64,000 nt of DNA from Mycolicibacterium parafortuitum (GCF_002086815.1 NZ_MVID01000012.1:62001-126000); one strand, 5' to 3'; positions 1-6,746 are shown, numbered from the stretch's first letter. Program-made: numbers and translations. The notes: generated from the letters alone by a model not told the origin.

Positions 1-572
1 TCGAGGCGACCAGCAGCCTCGGTTACGAGTTGAGAGACCGTCTTGGCATCCGGTGTGCGACCGACGGCCTCCGCGACGAACCGGGTGACAAGCGTGTCCG
101 CTTTAACTCCATCGTTGCCAGCCAACATGAGGAAGTAGTCCCAGGTGACGGGGCCGAGGCCCTTCGTGCCGCAATAAGCTCGGCGCTGCTCGGCGGAGTT
201 TCGGTCGATATCAGCGTGAGATATGACGCCGATGTCCGCGAACCTCCTCGCGGCGTTGACTATTGCTTCGGCCTTCGGCACGCCGCCCGTCTTCTGCTTC
301 ATCAGCACCTGCTGCAGCCAAGCGGTATCGGCCTTTGCGAGTTCACCGAAGTCGTCCCAGCTTGTTCGGCCCGATTCGGCCTTGTACCGCTTGATGGCCC
401 CGCGAACCCCGGTGTCCGCAGAGGTGCCATACGTCGCCCGGATCGAGAGCACCGCATCGATCAACGACAACTCGACATTCCCCGGCCAACCTTCAGGCGC
501 TTCGTAGAACGTCGTTACCGTCGAACCGACGTATTCGACCAGCCGATTAACGTCCCCACCCTCAGAAGCCAC
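1..572 (-). CDS. Partial hypothetical protein, possible HhH-GPD-like fold
   Basis: An open frame starts at a GTG at 572 and runs off the left edge; 190 residues are visible with no stop. A GGGGGAGGG ribosome site lies about 5 bases upstream of the GTG and fixes the start. The distal part contains GLGPVTWDYFLMLAG followed by a Lys-Ala-Asp-Thr-Leu-Val-x-Arg-Phe stretch. This resembles the hairpin plus D-x-x-V-x-R region of helix-hairpin-helix DNA glycosylase-type folds (inference; no search made). Codon use (TTG, GTA, AAA, ATA, TAT) is less GC-biased than in the rest of the window, which suggests recent acquisition. It lies on the 3' side of the tRNA-Leu at 872-945. Function is unknown; the existence of the gene is well supported by start, ribosome site and frame length. 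Confidence 0.65.
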   Translation of the reverse strand, partial: MASEGGDVNRLVEYVGSTVTTFYEAPEGWPGNVELSLIDAVLSIRATYGTSADTGVRGAIKRYKAESGRTSWDDFGELAKADTAWLQQVLMKQKTGGVPKAEAIVNAARRFADIGVISHADIDRNSAEQRRAYCGTKGLGPVTWDYFLMLAGNDGVKADTLVTRFVAEAVGRTPDAKTVSQLVTEAAGRL

Positions 573-871
573 TTAGCCCTCCCCCTCTCGCGTCTTCTCG
601 GCGAACTTTACAACCGGGGGCCGACGAACCTAACCGTTCAGCCTCAGCCCCTCATTCGGCGGCTGACGTGTGCGGAATCTTCGCCCGCCCCTTCGAGCGA
701 AATCGGCACGGCAACACGCCTACGCAGCTCTAAAGGGCTCAGGTGGGCGTGTTAGCTACGAATGCGGAGCCGTCGCCGCGCTCCCGCCACACGCCGCGTT
801 CACGCCGCGATGACGGCCGCTAGTTAGCCCCGCTAGGCGTTCGATACCGCCTCTCAACAGGCGATATAGAG
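573..871. other. Non-coding stretch between partial gene and tRNA-Leu
   Basis: I see no gene here. A stem-loop can form at 713-753: AACACGCC at 713-720 pairs with GGCGTGTT at 746-753, and a smaller wobble-containing hairpin (AGCTC/GGGCT) sits inside. Base composition is close to that of the neighbouring partial gene. The tRNA has no encoded CCA, and no obvious second copy of its 3' end is visible in this stretch. Confidence 0.4.
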
Positions 872-945
872 TGCCCCCACTGGGATTCGAACCCAGACTT
901 TCCGGATTTTAAGTCCGCTGCCTCTGCCAATTGGGCTATGGGGGC
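872..945 (-). tRNA. tRNA-Leu(UAA), short variable arm
   Basis: A full cloverleaf can be drawn on the minus strand. The acceptor GCCCCCA pairs with TGGGGGC and is followed by discriminator A; CCA is not encoded. The anticodon stem CGGA/TCCG encloses the loop CTTAAAA, giving anticodon UAA (reads UUA, Leu). The T arm is CTGGG-TTCGAAT-CCCAG. The variable region is only five bases, whereas bacterial tRNA-Leu normally has a long class II variable arm, so the Leu identity rests on the anticodon alone. UUA is a very rare codon in GC-rich mycobacteria. The base pair expected at 27-43 is G-G. Confidence 0.85.
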
Positions 946-1162
946 CAGAACACCCGGGCAGGAATCTAGCGTGCCTCAGCCTGACGGCGAAACCTGGCGT
1001 ACCGGAGGCGCGTCGTCCCCGTTACGGCCTGCTCGGAATACCTCTGCACGCCCTCGGTCCAAGCCGTGCTGTGGGCACCGTCCGCGGGTCGCGATCCACC
1101 TAAGCATCACCCTTGCGCGCGAACACTTTCGAGAACGCCAACCGGCGATCAACCCGCCAGCG

Positions 1163-1306
1163 CTACGGCGTGGTCATCAAGGTGTAGACAACCAACACCA
1201 ACGTCAGCGCCATCAGCACCAGAACGCCGATGACCTGGATCCTGCGTCGCAGGTCCATGGAATTTTCACGGCGGGTCTCGGGTGCCTGGTACCAGGGCTC
1301 GGCCAT
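1163..1306 (-). CDS. Small single-span membrane protein (47 aa)
   Basis: An unreported short gene. ATG at 1306, TAG at 1163, 47 residues. It begins MAEPWYQAPETRRE and continues through a basic stretch (DLRRR, residues 18-22) into one hydrophobic segment (about residues 23-43) and a short tail. This is the layout of an inner-membrane microprotein with a cytosolic N terminus. There is no clear ribosome site; a TATAGA hexamer ends 8 bases before the ATG, which fits a leaderless transcript. Function unknown; the clean charge-then-helix pattern makes it unlikely to be a chance frame. Confidence 0.6.
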   Translation of the reverse strand: MAEPWYQAPETRRENSMDLRRRIQVIGVLVLMALTLVLVVYTLMTTP

Positions 1307-1596
1307 GTCGCGAGTCTATATCGACAGGCCCGCCACGAGGTACAGATTCTTCATAGCCGTGGCAAGCAGTGATCGATACTTTCCGCTGTTCAGCAGCTCA
1401 AACCACCCAACTGCTTGCGTTTGCTAAAAACTGGAACTGCCCGCGCTGCTGTAAGCACTTTGCCGGAGCACCGGCCACTCCGCGCCTGGCGTTCCCGCCC
1501 AGCAGGTGACGGCCGTCTTCAACTTGCGACCTGGCCCCGACGACGTTGCGGAACGCCACCGGCGTGCCCATCGCCTCGGCGCCGATCAGACACAGC
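1307..1596. other. Non-coding stretch upstream of small membrane gene
   Basis: Apart from the probable leaderless promoter of the 47-aa gene next to position 1306, I see nothing I can support. A minus-strand frame with no stop between about 1596 and 1420 lacks a start with a ribosome site and any recognisable motif. Confidence 0.3.
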
Positions 1597-1627
1597 GGAA
1601 GGGCCCCGCCGTGGGCGGGGCCCTTCC
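1597..1627 (-). terminator. Strong hairpin terminator after usfY-like gene
   Basis: GGAAGGGCCCCGCC at 1597-1610 pairs perfectly over 14 bases with 1614-1627 around a three-base loop. It lies 25 bases past the stop of the UsfY-like gene on the minus strand. There is no T-run, as is usual for mycobacterial terminators. Confidence 0.75.
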
Positions 1628-1651
1628 TTACCGATCGGTCTGTGTGCCGGG

Positions 1652-1963
1652 CTAGCTGGTCGGTGGTTCGTAGGTGGCGTCGGGATTCTCCCGGTGCCAG
1701 TCCACCTGCTTCTCCTGCACCTTGTGGTGCGCGCGGTTGAGCCAGAACAGCCCACCACCGATGAGCAACACCGCTAGCACGACGCCGACGATCCCCGCCG
1801 CAGCGGTGCCGTTGGCGAATGCGAACAATCCGAGCACGAGGCTCAGGACACCGAGGCCCACGGCGATCAGACCCGGGGCGTTGACCCCGGCCTTCATCGT
1901 CTCGCCGGCATGCTGGCGGGTGGTCCGGGCGTGGTCGACCGGGTCTTGGGACGTGTCAGGCAT
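1652..1963 (-). CDS. UsfY-like membrane protein
   Basis: 103 residues. The N terminus carries DPVDHARTTRQHAGE, which matches the start of M. tuberculosis UsfY, the protein encoded beside sigF (recalled similarity). Two hydrophobic segments follow (about residues 31-50 and 54-76), then a hydrophilic tail ending in a W-H-R-E-N-P-D stretch. An AAAGGAGC ribosome site lies just before the ATG. It follows the flavodoxin gene by 27 bases on the same strand and so should share its SigF-type promoter. The usual UsfY neighbours (rsbW, sigF) are not here, so this is a second, unlinked member. Its molecular role is unknown in the family; a stress-linked membrane role is an inference. Confidence 0.75.
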   Translation of the reverse strand: MPDTSQDPVDHARTTRQHAGETMKAGVNAPGLIAVGLGVLSLVLGLFAFANGTAAAGIVGVVLAVLLIGGGLFWLNRAHHKVQEKQVDWHRENPDATYEPPTS

Positions 1964-1990
1964 GATGCTCCTTTCGCTGACGGTTCGTCA

Positions 1991-2614
1991 TCACTGATAG
2001 GGCTGGTATTGCGACCGCTTGAGCAGCCGCGCGAGATGCGCGGCGTTGCGGGCTGCGGCCGCGGTCGCCGACGCGACCTGTTCGGGAACGTGGTCGAGGT
2101 CCTTGTAGTCGCCGCTTTCCATCGCGGGGCCGTTCCAGTACGTGCAGCCTTGTGCGGGGATGCTGTACCCGACGTCGTTGAGCGCCTGGAACAGGTCCGC
2201 GACCACCTTGTGCGCGCCGTCCTCGTTGCCGACGACGCTCACCAACGCGACCTTGCCGACCATCACCGGCCGACCCTCATCGTCGGTGTTGGACAACTCG
2301 GCGTCGAGGCGCTCCAGGACCCGCTGCGTGACCGACGCGGGATGCCCGAGCCAGATGGGTGAACTGAGCACCAGAATGTCTGCGGCGAGCACCTTTTCGC
2401 GGATCTGTGGCCACTGGTCACCGGATCCCATGTCCGCCTCGACACCGGGTGCGATGTCGTAGTCGGCGCAGCGCACCGCCTCGCATTCGACGCCTTGCGC
2501 ACGCAGCTGCTCGAAGACGTGTTCAGCCATCAACTCGCTGCTGGACTCCGCCGGGCTCGGCTTCAGGCTGCAGACGAGCCCAACCGCGCGCAGCGATTCC
2601 GGATCTTGAGCCAT
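1991..2614 (-). CDS. Flavodoxin-family NAD(P)H:FMN-type oxidoreductase
   Basis: 207 residues, probably a cytosolic flavoprotein. The N terminus has a beta strand followed by the phosphate-binding segment SLKPSPAESSSELMAEHVFEQ, as in NADPH-dependent FMN reductases. Further on, LVLSSPIWLGHPASVTQRVLERLD is the flavin-ring contact loop of flavodoxin-like proteins, and VGNEDGAHKVVADLF is the third conserved loop. The substrate cannot be told. The gene heads a two-gene unit with the UsfY-like gene. Its ATG at 2614 lies only 9 bases after a GTTT-N15-GGGTAT SigF-type promoter, so translation is probably leaderless or nearly so. A role in redox stress is inferred from the promoter. Confidence 0.75.
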   Translation of the reverse strand: MAQDPESLRAVGLVCSLKPSPAESSSELMAEHVFEQLRAQGVECEAVRCADYDIAPGVEADMGSGDQWPQIREKVLAADILVLSSPIWLGHPASVTQRVLERLDAELSNTDDEGRPVMVGKVALVSVVGNEDGAHKVVADLFQALNDVGYSIPAQGCTYWNGPAMESGDYKDLDHVPEQVASATAAAARNAAHLARLLKRSQYQPYQ

Positions 2615-2623
2615 GGGGCCGAA

Positions 2624-2648
2624 ATACCCGGGCCCCCCGCACCCAAAC
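2624..2648 (-). promoter_or_regulatory. SigF-type promoter of flavodoxin-usfY unit
   Basis: On the minus strand GTTT (2648-2645), 15 bases, GGGTAT (2629-2624), then 9 bases to the ATG. It matches the mycobacterial SigF consensus GTTT-N15..17-GGGTA as I know it. Confidence 0.7.
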
Positions 2649-2690
2649 TGGGAGGGCCGTCACGTCATACGCCCGTCATGTGCGAGAACC

Positions 2691-2715
2691 GTTTGAGAAT
2701 TCGTGGCGAGGGCAT
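2691..2715 (+). promoter_or_regulatory. SigF-type promoter of acidic small protein
   Basis: GTTT (2691-2694), 15 bases, GGGCAT (2710-2715), then 10 bases to the ATG at 2726. It is divergent from the promoter at 2624-2648, the two -35 boxes being 42 bases apart. Confidence 0.65.
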
Positions 2716-2725
2716 CTGTCAGGCC

Positions 2726-2905
2726 ATGAGCAATCCCCGTGACGAGAAGGCCGAAGCCGATACCGAAGAAGACACCAAGGTCGCCGGATCACGGGCCTCG
2801 AAGGGCAACGACGATCCGTCCGACGGTCCCTACGTCGGCCGTTCCAGCTCTGACGACGACTTCGATGCCGGCGAGTCGGGCGCGGAGGCCCGCAGCGACG
2901 ACTGA
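2726..2905 (+). CDS. Acidic, disordered small protein (59 aa)
   Basis: 59 residues, rich in Asp, Glu, Ser and Gly and without hydrophobic segments, so probably disordered and soluble. Recognisable pieces are MSNPRDEKAEADTEED at the start and a DDPSDGPYVGRSSSDDDFD core. I chose the ATG at 2726 over in-frame upstream ATGs because a SigF-type -10 (GGGCAT) ends 10 bases before it, implying a near-leaderless message; there is no good ribosome site for any start. The promoter pairs it with the divergent flavodoxin-UsfY unit. I do not recognise a function; similar short acidic proteins occur among mycobacterial general-stress genes. Confidence 0.6.
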   Translation: MSNPRDEKAEADTEEDTKVAGSRASKGNDDPSDGPYVGRSSSDDDFDAGESGAEARSDD

Positions 2906-2924
2906 CAGCCCAGCACGCCGCAAC

Positions 2925-3182
2925 TCAGTGGTTGCGGAGCTTGTCGATCAACTTGTCCTTGGTCAGGTGCGAGTACCCCGACATCCCGAGCTGTTTGGCA
3001 CGCTGCTTCAGGTCGCTGACCGTCCAGTCGTCATAAGACCCGGACTTGCCGCCGCGGCGGCCCACCGCGGACTTGCCCTGCCCGGCTGCAGCATTCGAGA
3101 TGCGCGCGGCCTTCTCCTTGGAGTTGCCCTGATCGCGCAGCTCCTCGTACATTTTCTCGTTCTTGATCGATGCGTTTGGCAT
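2925..3182 (-). CDS. DUF7218-like protein with Rho-N/SAP-like C terminus
   Basis: 85 residues from the ATG at 3182, chosen because a perfect AGGAGG lies 11 bases upstream; an in-frame longer version exists but lacks such a site. Residues 1-30 are MPNASIKNEKMYEELRDQG and a KEKAARISNAA stretch, typical of short Actinobacterial proteins annotated DUF7218. Residues 51-85 (WTVSDLKQRAKQLGMSGYS, then LTKDKLIDKLRNH) look like a Rho N-terminal or SAP-type helix-turn-helix that binds nucleic acid. A basic Gly/Lys/Arg linker joins the two. Likely a small nucleic-acid-associated stress protein (inference). It converges on the acidic gene, and its leader contains a hairpin that can cover the ribosome site. 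Confidence 0.65.
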   Translation of the reverse strand: MPNASIKNEKMYEELRDQGNSKEKAARISNAAAGQGKSAVGRRGGKSGSYDDWTVSDLKQRAKQLGMSGYSHLTKDKLIDKLRNH

Positions 3183-3191
3183 AGAAAAATC

Positions 3192-3222
3192 AACCTCCTG
3201 CCGTATGCGGTACGAGGAGGTT
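3192..3222 (-). promoter_or_regulatory. Hairpin able to sequester the DUF7218 ribosome site
   Basis: AACCTCCT (3192-3199) is the exact complement of AGGAGGTT (3215-3222), and CGTA/TACG (3202-3205/3211-3214) extends the stem with a GC bulge. On the message strand the Shine-Dalgarno AGGAGG is one arm of this stem. Transcripts starting at the SigF-type promoter would begin inside the structure and lack the blocking arm. Confidence 0.55.
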
Positions 3223-3245
3223 TCCCGGTGCTCCGGCAACCAAAC
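3221..3245 (-). promoter_or_regulatory. SigF-like promoter of DUF7218 gene
   Basis: GTTT (3245-3242), 15 bases, GGGAAA (3226-3221) on the minus strand. The -10 box deviates from GGGTAT at two positions but the 15-base spacing equals that of the neighbouring promoters. Confidence 0.5.
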
Positions 3246-3249
3246 AGAA

Positions 3250-3279
3250 TCAGCCCCGCGCGACCCGCCGGATCGGCAT
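3250..3279 (-). other. Possible 9-codon leader ORF
   Basis: A perfect GGAGGAGG site precedes an ATG at 3279 that opens MPIRRVARG and then stops at 3250, between the alcohol dehydrogenase and DUF7218 genes. It is arginine-rich. It may be chance; the strong ribosome site is the only support. Confidence 0.25.
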
Positions 3280-3328
3280 CCGGGTCACCTCCTCCATGAA
3301 GCCGGCGCCGCGTCAGGCCCATCGACCC

Positions 3329-4510
3329 TTACGGCTTCAGGATCACCTTCACCGCACCGTCCTGCTTCTTCTGGAAGATGTCGTAGGCGTGCGGCGCCTC
3401 GTCCAGCGGCACCACATGGGTGGCGAATGTGTCCACCCCGAGCGGGTCCGAGTCGGTCAGCAGCGGCATGATGTCGTCGACCCACCGCTTGACGTTCGCC
3501 TGCCCCATCCGCAGCTGAATCTGCTTGTCGAACAACGTCAGCATCGGGATCGGGTCGGCCATCCCGCCGTAGACGCCGATCAGCGACAGGGTTCCGCCGC
3601 GCCGCACACAGTCGATCGCCGAGTACAGCGCGCCGAGCCGGTCGATGCCGGCCTTCTGCATCATCGGCTTGGCGATCGCGTCGGGCAGGAACGCCGTCAC
3701 CCCCTGAACGGCGTGCGCCACCGGCGATCCGTGGGCCTCCATCCCGACCGCGTCGATCACGGCGTCGCTGCCGCGGCCGCCGGTCAGCCGGCGCACCTCG
3801 TCGCCGACCGAGCCGTCGACTTTGGAGGCGTCGATGGTGTGGATCCCGCGCGCGACCGCGCGGTCGAGCCGCTCGGGCACCAGATCGACGGCGAACACCT
3901 GATACCCGAGAAATTGGGCGATCCTGGCCGCCATGTCCCCGATCGGGCCCAGTCCGAGGACGGTGACGGTGCCGCCCTTCGGGATGTCGGCGTAGACCAC
4001 CGACTGCCACGCCGTGGGCAGCACGTCGGACAGGTACACGAACCGCGAATCCGGCGGGCCCTCAGGGACTTTGATGTGGGTGAACTGGGCCTGCGGCACA
4101 CGCAGGTACTCGGCCTGCCCGCCGGGCACCGAACCGTACAGCTCCGAGTAGCCGAACAGCGCCGCACCCATCCCCTGCTCGCGCACCTGGGTCGTCTCGC
4201 ACTGGGTGTAGAGCTTTTGGTCGCACATGAAACAGTGGCCACACGAGATCTGGAACGGGATCACCACCCGGTCGCCGACCGACAGGTTCGTCACCTCGGA
4301 ACCCACCTCACGCACGATCCCCATCGGCTCGTGGCCGAGGACGTCGCCCTCGTTCATGAACGCGCCGAGGACCTCGTACAGGTGCAGGTCCGAACCGCAG
4401 ATGTTGGTGGACGTGACCTCGATGATCGCGTCGGTGGGCTCTTCGATCTTCGGGTCCGGAACGGTGTCTACGCGCACGTCCCGGCGCCCATGCCATGTCA
4501 CAGCCTTCAT
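3329..4510 (-). CDS. Zinc-dependent alcohol/formaldehyde-type dehydrogenase
   Basis: 393 residues, a cytosolic medium-chain dehydrogenase/reductase. From the start MKAVTWHGRRDVRV, the catalytic zinc site shows as NICGSDLHLYE with GHEPMGIVREVG. The structural zinc lobe is CGHCFMCDQKLYTQC, although one of the four usual cysteines is displaced. The cofactor motif is VLGLGPIGDMAARIA (GxGxxG). The length and the extended C-terminal region resemble glutathione-independent formaldehyde dehydrogenase and related threonine/alcohol dehydrogenases rather than ordinary Adh. The substrate is not determinable here. The ATG at 4510 is favoured over an upstream in-frame extension by homology and by a SigF-type promoter ending 10 bases before it. 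Divergent from the flavin reductase gene. Confidence 0.85.
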   Translation of the reverse strand: MKAVTWHGRRDVRVDTVPDPKIEEPTDAIIEVTSTNICGSDLHLYEVLGAFMNEGDVLGHEPMGIVREVGSEVTNLSVGDRVVIPFQISCGHCFMCDQKLYTQCETTQVREQGMGAALFGYSELYGSVPGGQAEYLRVPQAQFTHIKVPEGPPDSRFVYLSDVLPTAWQSVVYADIPKGGTVTVLGLGPIGDMAARIAQFLGYQVFAVDLVPERLDRAVARGIHTIDASKVDGSVGDEVRRLTGGRGSDAVIDAVGMEAHGSPVAHAVQGVTAFLPDAIAKPMMQKAGIDRLGALYSAIDCVRRGGTLSLIGVYGGMADPIPMLTLFDKQIQLRMGQANVKRWVDDIMPLLTDSDPLGVDTFATHVVPLDEAPHAYDIFQKKQDGAVKVILKP

Positions 4511-4520
4511 GGGCCCGTCA

Positions 4521-4545
4521 CTACCCTGTGACAAGCCCGCCAAAC
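4521..4545 (-). promoter_or_regulatory. SigF-type promoter of alcohol dehydrogenase
   Basis: GTTT (4545-4542), 15 bases, GGGTAG (4526-4521) on the minus strand, then 10 bases to the ATG at 4510, indicating a leaderless or near-leaderless transcript. Confidence 0.65.
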
Positions 4546-4620
4546 GTCGCGCCCGTTTGGTCAAGATCAGAAACGGCAATGCGGACTTGGTTGAAGGCGG
4601 TCGAGTCGAAGGAGGTCGCA

Positions 4621-5124
4621 GTGGGCGAACAGCACGGCGGCAGTGCCGCATTCGAAGGCCTGGTGTCTCTGCTCGACTATCCGATGTTCGTCGTGACCAC
4701 CGCCGTCGGCGACCGCAGGTCGGGCTGCCTCGTCGGATTCACCTCGCAGACGAGCATCAACCCGCCCCGTTTCCTGGTCGGCCTGTCCCGCAACAACCAC
4801 ACCTTCACCGTGGCCCAGGACGCCGAGTACCTCGCCGTGCAGGTCCTGCCGCACGACGCGCTGAACGTGGCCAGATTGTTCGGCGGCACCACCGGTGACA
4901 CGACGGACAAATTCGCCGAATGCGCCTGGCATGAAGGACCGCACGGCCTGCCCGTCCTCGACGATGCGGCGGCGTGGTTCGCCGGACGGGTGGTCCGCCG
5001 GTTCGACGTCGGCGACCACGTCGCCCATCTGCTGGAGCCCGTCGACGGCAGCGCGCCCGACGAACTCGGTGACCTGATCACGTTCTCCGACGTCCGCGAC
5101 ATCGAGCCGGGCCACGACGCATGA
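4621..5124 (+). CDS. Flavin reductase-like FMN-binding protein
   Basis: 167 residues from the GTG at 4621, chosen because AGGAGG lies 6 bases upstream. The split-barrel flavin reductase pattern is clear: FVVTTAVGDRRSGCLVGFTSQTS binds the flavin phosphate, NPPRFLVGLSRNNHT is the second flavin strand, and a DVGDHVAHLLEPV strand lies near the C terminus. Such proteins reduce FMN/FAD with NAD(P)H, or use bound F420 or FMN in mycobacteria; which cofactor applies here is unknown. It overlaps the next gene by four bases (ATGA), so the two are translationally coupled and probably share a flavin- or pterin-related task. A degenerate GTTT-N15-CGGCAA lies upstream at 4555-4579. Confidence 0.75.
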   Translation: MGEQHGGSAAFEGLVSLLDYPMFVVTTAVGDRRSGCLVGFTSQTSINPPRFLVGLSRNNHTFTVAQDAEYLAVQVLPHDALNVARLFGGTTGDTTDKFAECAWHEGPHGLPVLDDAAAWFAGRVVRRFDVGDHVAHLLEPVDGSAPDELGDLITFSDVRDIEPGHDA

Positions 5125-5828
5125 CCGACGTGCGGGCACTGCCCGCCGGCGCCGCCGTGGAGGACCACGGCTACCGGCCGGCACCCGCCGGGGTGCGGGT
5201 CAACATGATCTTCAGTGCCGACGGCGCCGCGGCGTTCGCCGGGCGGGCAGGACCGCTGTCGTGTCCGGCCGACTACGCCCTGCTGTTGGCGCTACGCGCC
5301 TACTCGGACGTGGTTCTCGTCGGCGCCGGAACCGCACGCGCCGAAGGCTACGGCCCGGTGCGGCTGGGTCCCGAACACCGCGCGCACCGTCGCGAACTCG
5401 GCCTCGGTGACGACCCGCCGCCGCTGGCGGTCGTGTCGCGGTCCGGCCGGCTGCCCGAGAGCATGTTCGGCGGGCCGACCCCACCGATCCTGATCACCGG
5501 TGCCGCGAACACCAGCACAGCGCGGGAAACCGGTTGCCAGGTCATCGTTTCCGGCACCGACACCGTCGATGTCGGCGGTGCGATCCACCAGCTCCGCGAA
5601 CAGGGGCTGCAGCGGATCCTGTGCGAAGGCGGGCCGGCGCTGCTCGACGAACTCGTCGCGCACGACCTCGTCGACGAACTCTGCGTGACCCTCGCCCCGA
5701 AACTGGCCGGCAGCCAACCGGTGGGCACCGGCGCACCCTCGGCCATCGCGGCCCCGACCGCACTGCGGTTGGGACGGGTGCTCGTCGGCGCCGACGGCTA
5801 CCTGTTCCTGACCTACCACCGAGGGTGA
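5121..5828 (+). CDS. RibD C-terminal-type pyrimidine/dihydrofolate reductase
   Basis: 235 residues, a stand-alone RibD C-terminal (dihydrofolate-reductase fold) domain. The signature pieces are VRVNMIFSADGAAAF near the start, LRAYSDVVLVGAGTARAEGYGP for NADPH binding, and ILCEGGPALLDELVAHDLVDEL near the C terminus. In M. tuberculosis a protein of this kind (Rv2671) can act as an alternative dihydrofolate reductase; that knowledge is from memory and the substrate here is not proven. It starts inside the stop of the flavin reductase gene, so both are made from one message. It converges on the SDR gene with a 7-base gap. Confidence 0.75.
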   Translation: MTDVRALPAGAAVEDHGYRPAPAGVRVNMIFSADGAAAFAGRAGPLSCPADYALLLALRAYSDVVLVGAGTARAEGYGPVRLGPEHRAHRRELGLGDDPPPLAVVSRSGRLPESMFGGPTPPILITGAANTSTARETGCQVIVSGTDTVDVGGAIHQLREQGLQRILCEGGPALLDELVAHDLVDELCVTLAPKLAGSQPVGTGAPSAIAAPTALRLGRVLVGADGYLFLTYHRG

Positions 5829-5835
5829 GGCACGC

Positions 5836-6711
5836 TCAGCCCGGCAGCGTTTCGCCGCCGATCGGGGCCAGCACCTCACCGCTGTAGTACGACGACATCC
5901 GCGACGCCGCGAAGAACACGTAGGACGGTGCGATCTCGTCGGGCTGCGCCGCGCGCCCCATCGGCACCTGCTCGCCGAACGACTCGACCTTCTCCGCATC
6001 CATCGTCGCCGGAATCAGCGGGGTCCACACCGGCCCGGGAGCGACGCAATTGACCCGGATCCCACGCTCGGCCAGTGACTGCGCCAGCGAGTACGTCAGC
6101 GCGATGACCGCGCCCTTGGTCGCCGAGTAGTCGATCAGGGTCTTGTTGCCGCGCAGACCGTTGATGGACCCGGTGTTGATGATCGCGGCACCGTCGGGCA
6201 GGTGATGCAGCGCGGCCTTCGTGACGTGGAAGAAGCTGTCGATGTTCACCGCGAAGGTGCGCCGCCACTGCGCGTCCGAGATCTCGGTGAAGTCGGAGGC
6301 CGGCGACTGGAACGCGACGTTGTTGACGACGATGTCGAGCCCGCCGAGCTGCTGGGCGGTCTCGTCGACGACGCGGCGGCAGTGTTCGGGGTCGGCGAGA
6401 TCACCGGCGAATTCGATGCCGCGCCGGCCGGCGCCCTCGATCAGCGACAGCGTATGTGCGGCATCGGTTTTCTCCTCCAGGTACGCAATGGAGACGTCGG
6501 CGCCCTCCTTCGCGAACGCGACGGCCACGGCTCTGCCGATACCAGAGTCCCCGCCGGTGATGAGCGCCTTCTTCCCGGCCAGCAGGCCGGTGCCCTGATA
6601 GTCGCGCATCTCGTCACGCGGACGGTCGGACATCTGGTCGGTCTCACCGGGGTACGGGATGACGCCGTCAGGGGTCACGTCGGGGGCTGCGGGGGTTTCC
6701 TCGTGGGTCAC
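5836..6711 (-). CDS. Short-chain dehydrogenase, general-stress type
   Basis: 291 residues. The N-terminal 45 residues are an acidic and proline-rich extension that includes PYPGETDQMSDRPRDEM, typical of Bacillus YdaD/YhxC-type stress SDRs. The Rossmann motif is ALITGGDSGIGRAVAVAFAK, the structural motif NNVAFQ (in place of NNAG) lies near residue 130, and the catalytic triad is Ser (TGSINGLRG), Tyr and Lys (YSATKGA). The C terminus ends SGEVLAPIGGETLPG. The preferred substrate is unknown. It starts at a GTG 10 bases downstream of a GTTT-N15-GGGTAC SigF-type promoter. Confidence 0.85.
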   Translation of the reverse strand: MTHEETPAAPDVTPDGVIPYPGETDQMSDRPRDEMRDYQGTGLLAGKKALITGGDSGIGRAVAVAFAKEGADVSIAYLEEKTDAAHTLSLIEGAGRRGIEFAGDLADPEHCRRVVDETAQQLGGLDIVVNNVAFQSPASDFTEISDAQWRRTFAVNIDSFFHVTKAALHHLPDGAAIINTGSINGLRGNKTLIDYSATKGAVIALTYSLAQSLAERGIRVNCVAPGPVWTPLIPATMDAEKVESFGEQVPMGRAAQPDEIAPSYVFFAASRMSSYYSGEVLAPIGGETLPG

Positions 6712-6721
6712 GGCGTCCGGC

Positions 6722-6746
6722 GTACCCGGCCGCCCCCCGGCGAAAC
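6722..6746 (-). promoter_or_regulatory. SigF-type promoter of SDR gene
   Basis: GTTT (6746-6743), 15 bases, GGGTAC (6727-6722) on the minus strand, 10 bases before the GTG. The -35 box abuts the end of the upstream DUF6328 gene. Confidence 0.65.

Noticed and set aside
938-1372. Plus-strand open frame of 144 codons
   Set aside because: It overlaps the tRNA and is antisense to the 47-aa gene, with low-complexity Arg/His/Gln content.
1420-1596. Minus-strand open frame upstream of the small membrane gene
   Set aside because: No start with ribosome site, no recognisable motif; probably chance.
4555-4579. GTTT-N15-CGGCAA upstream of the flavin reductase gene as another SigF promoter
   Set aside because: Spacing fits but the -10 shares too little with GGGTAT; kept only as a note.
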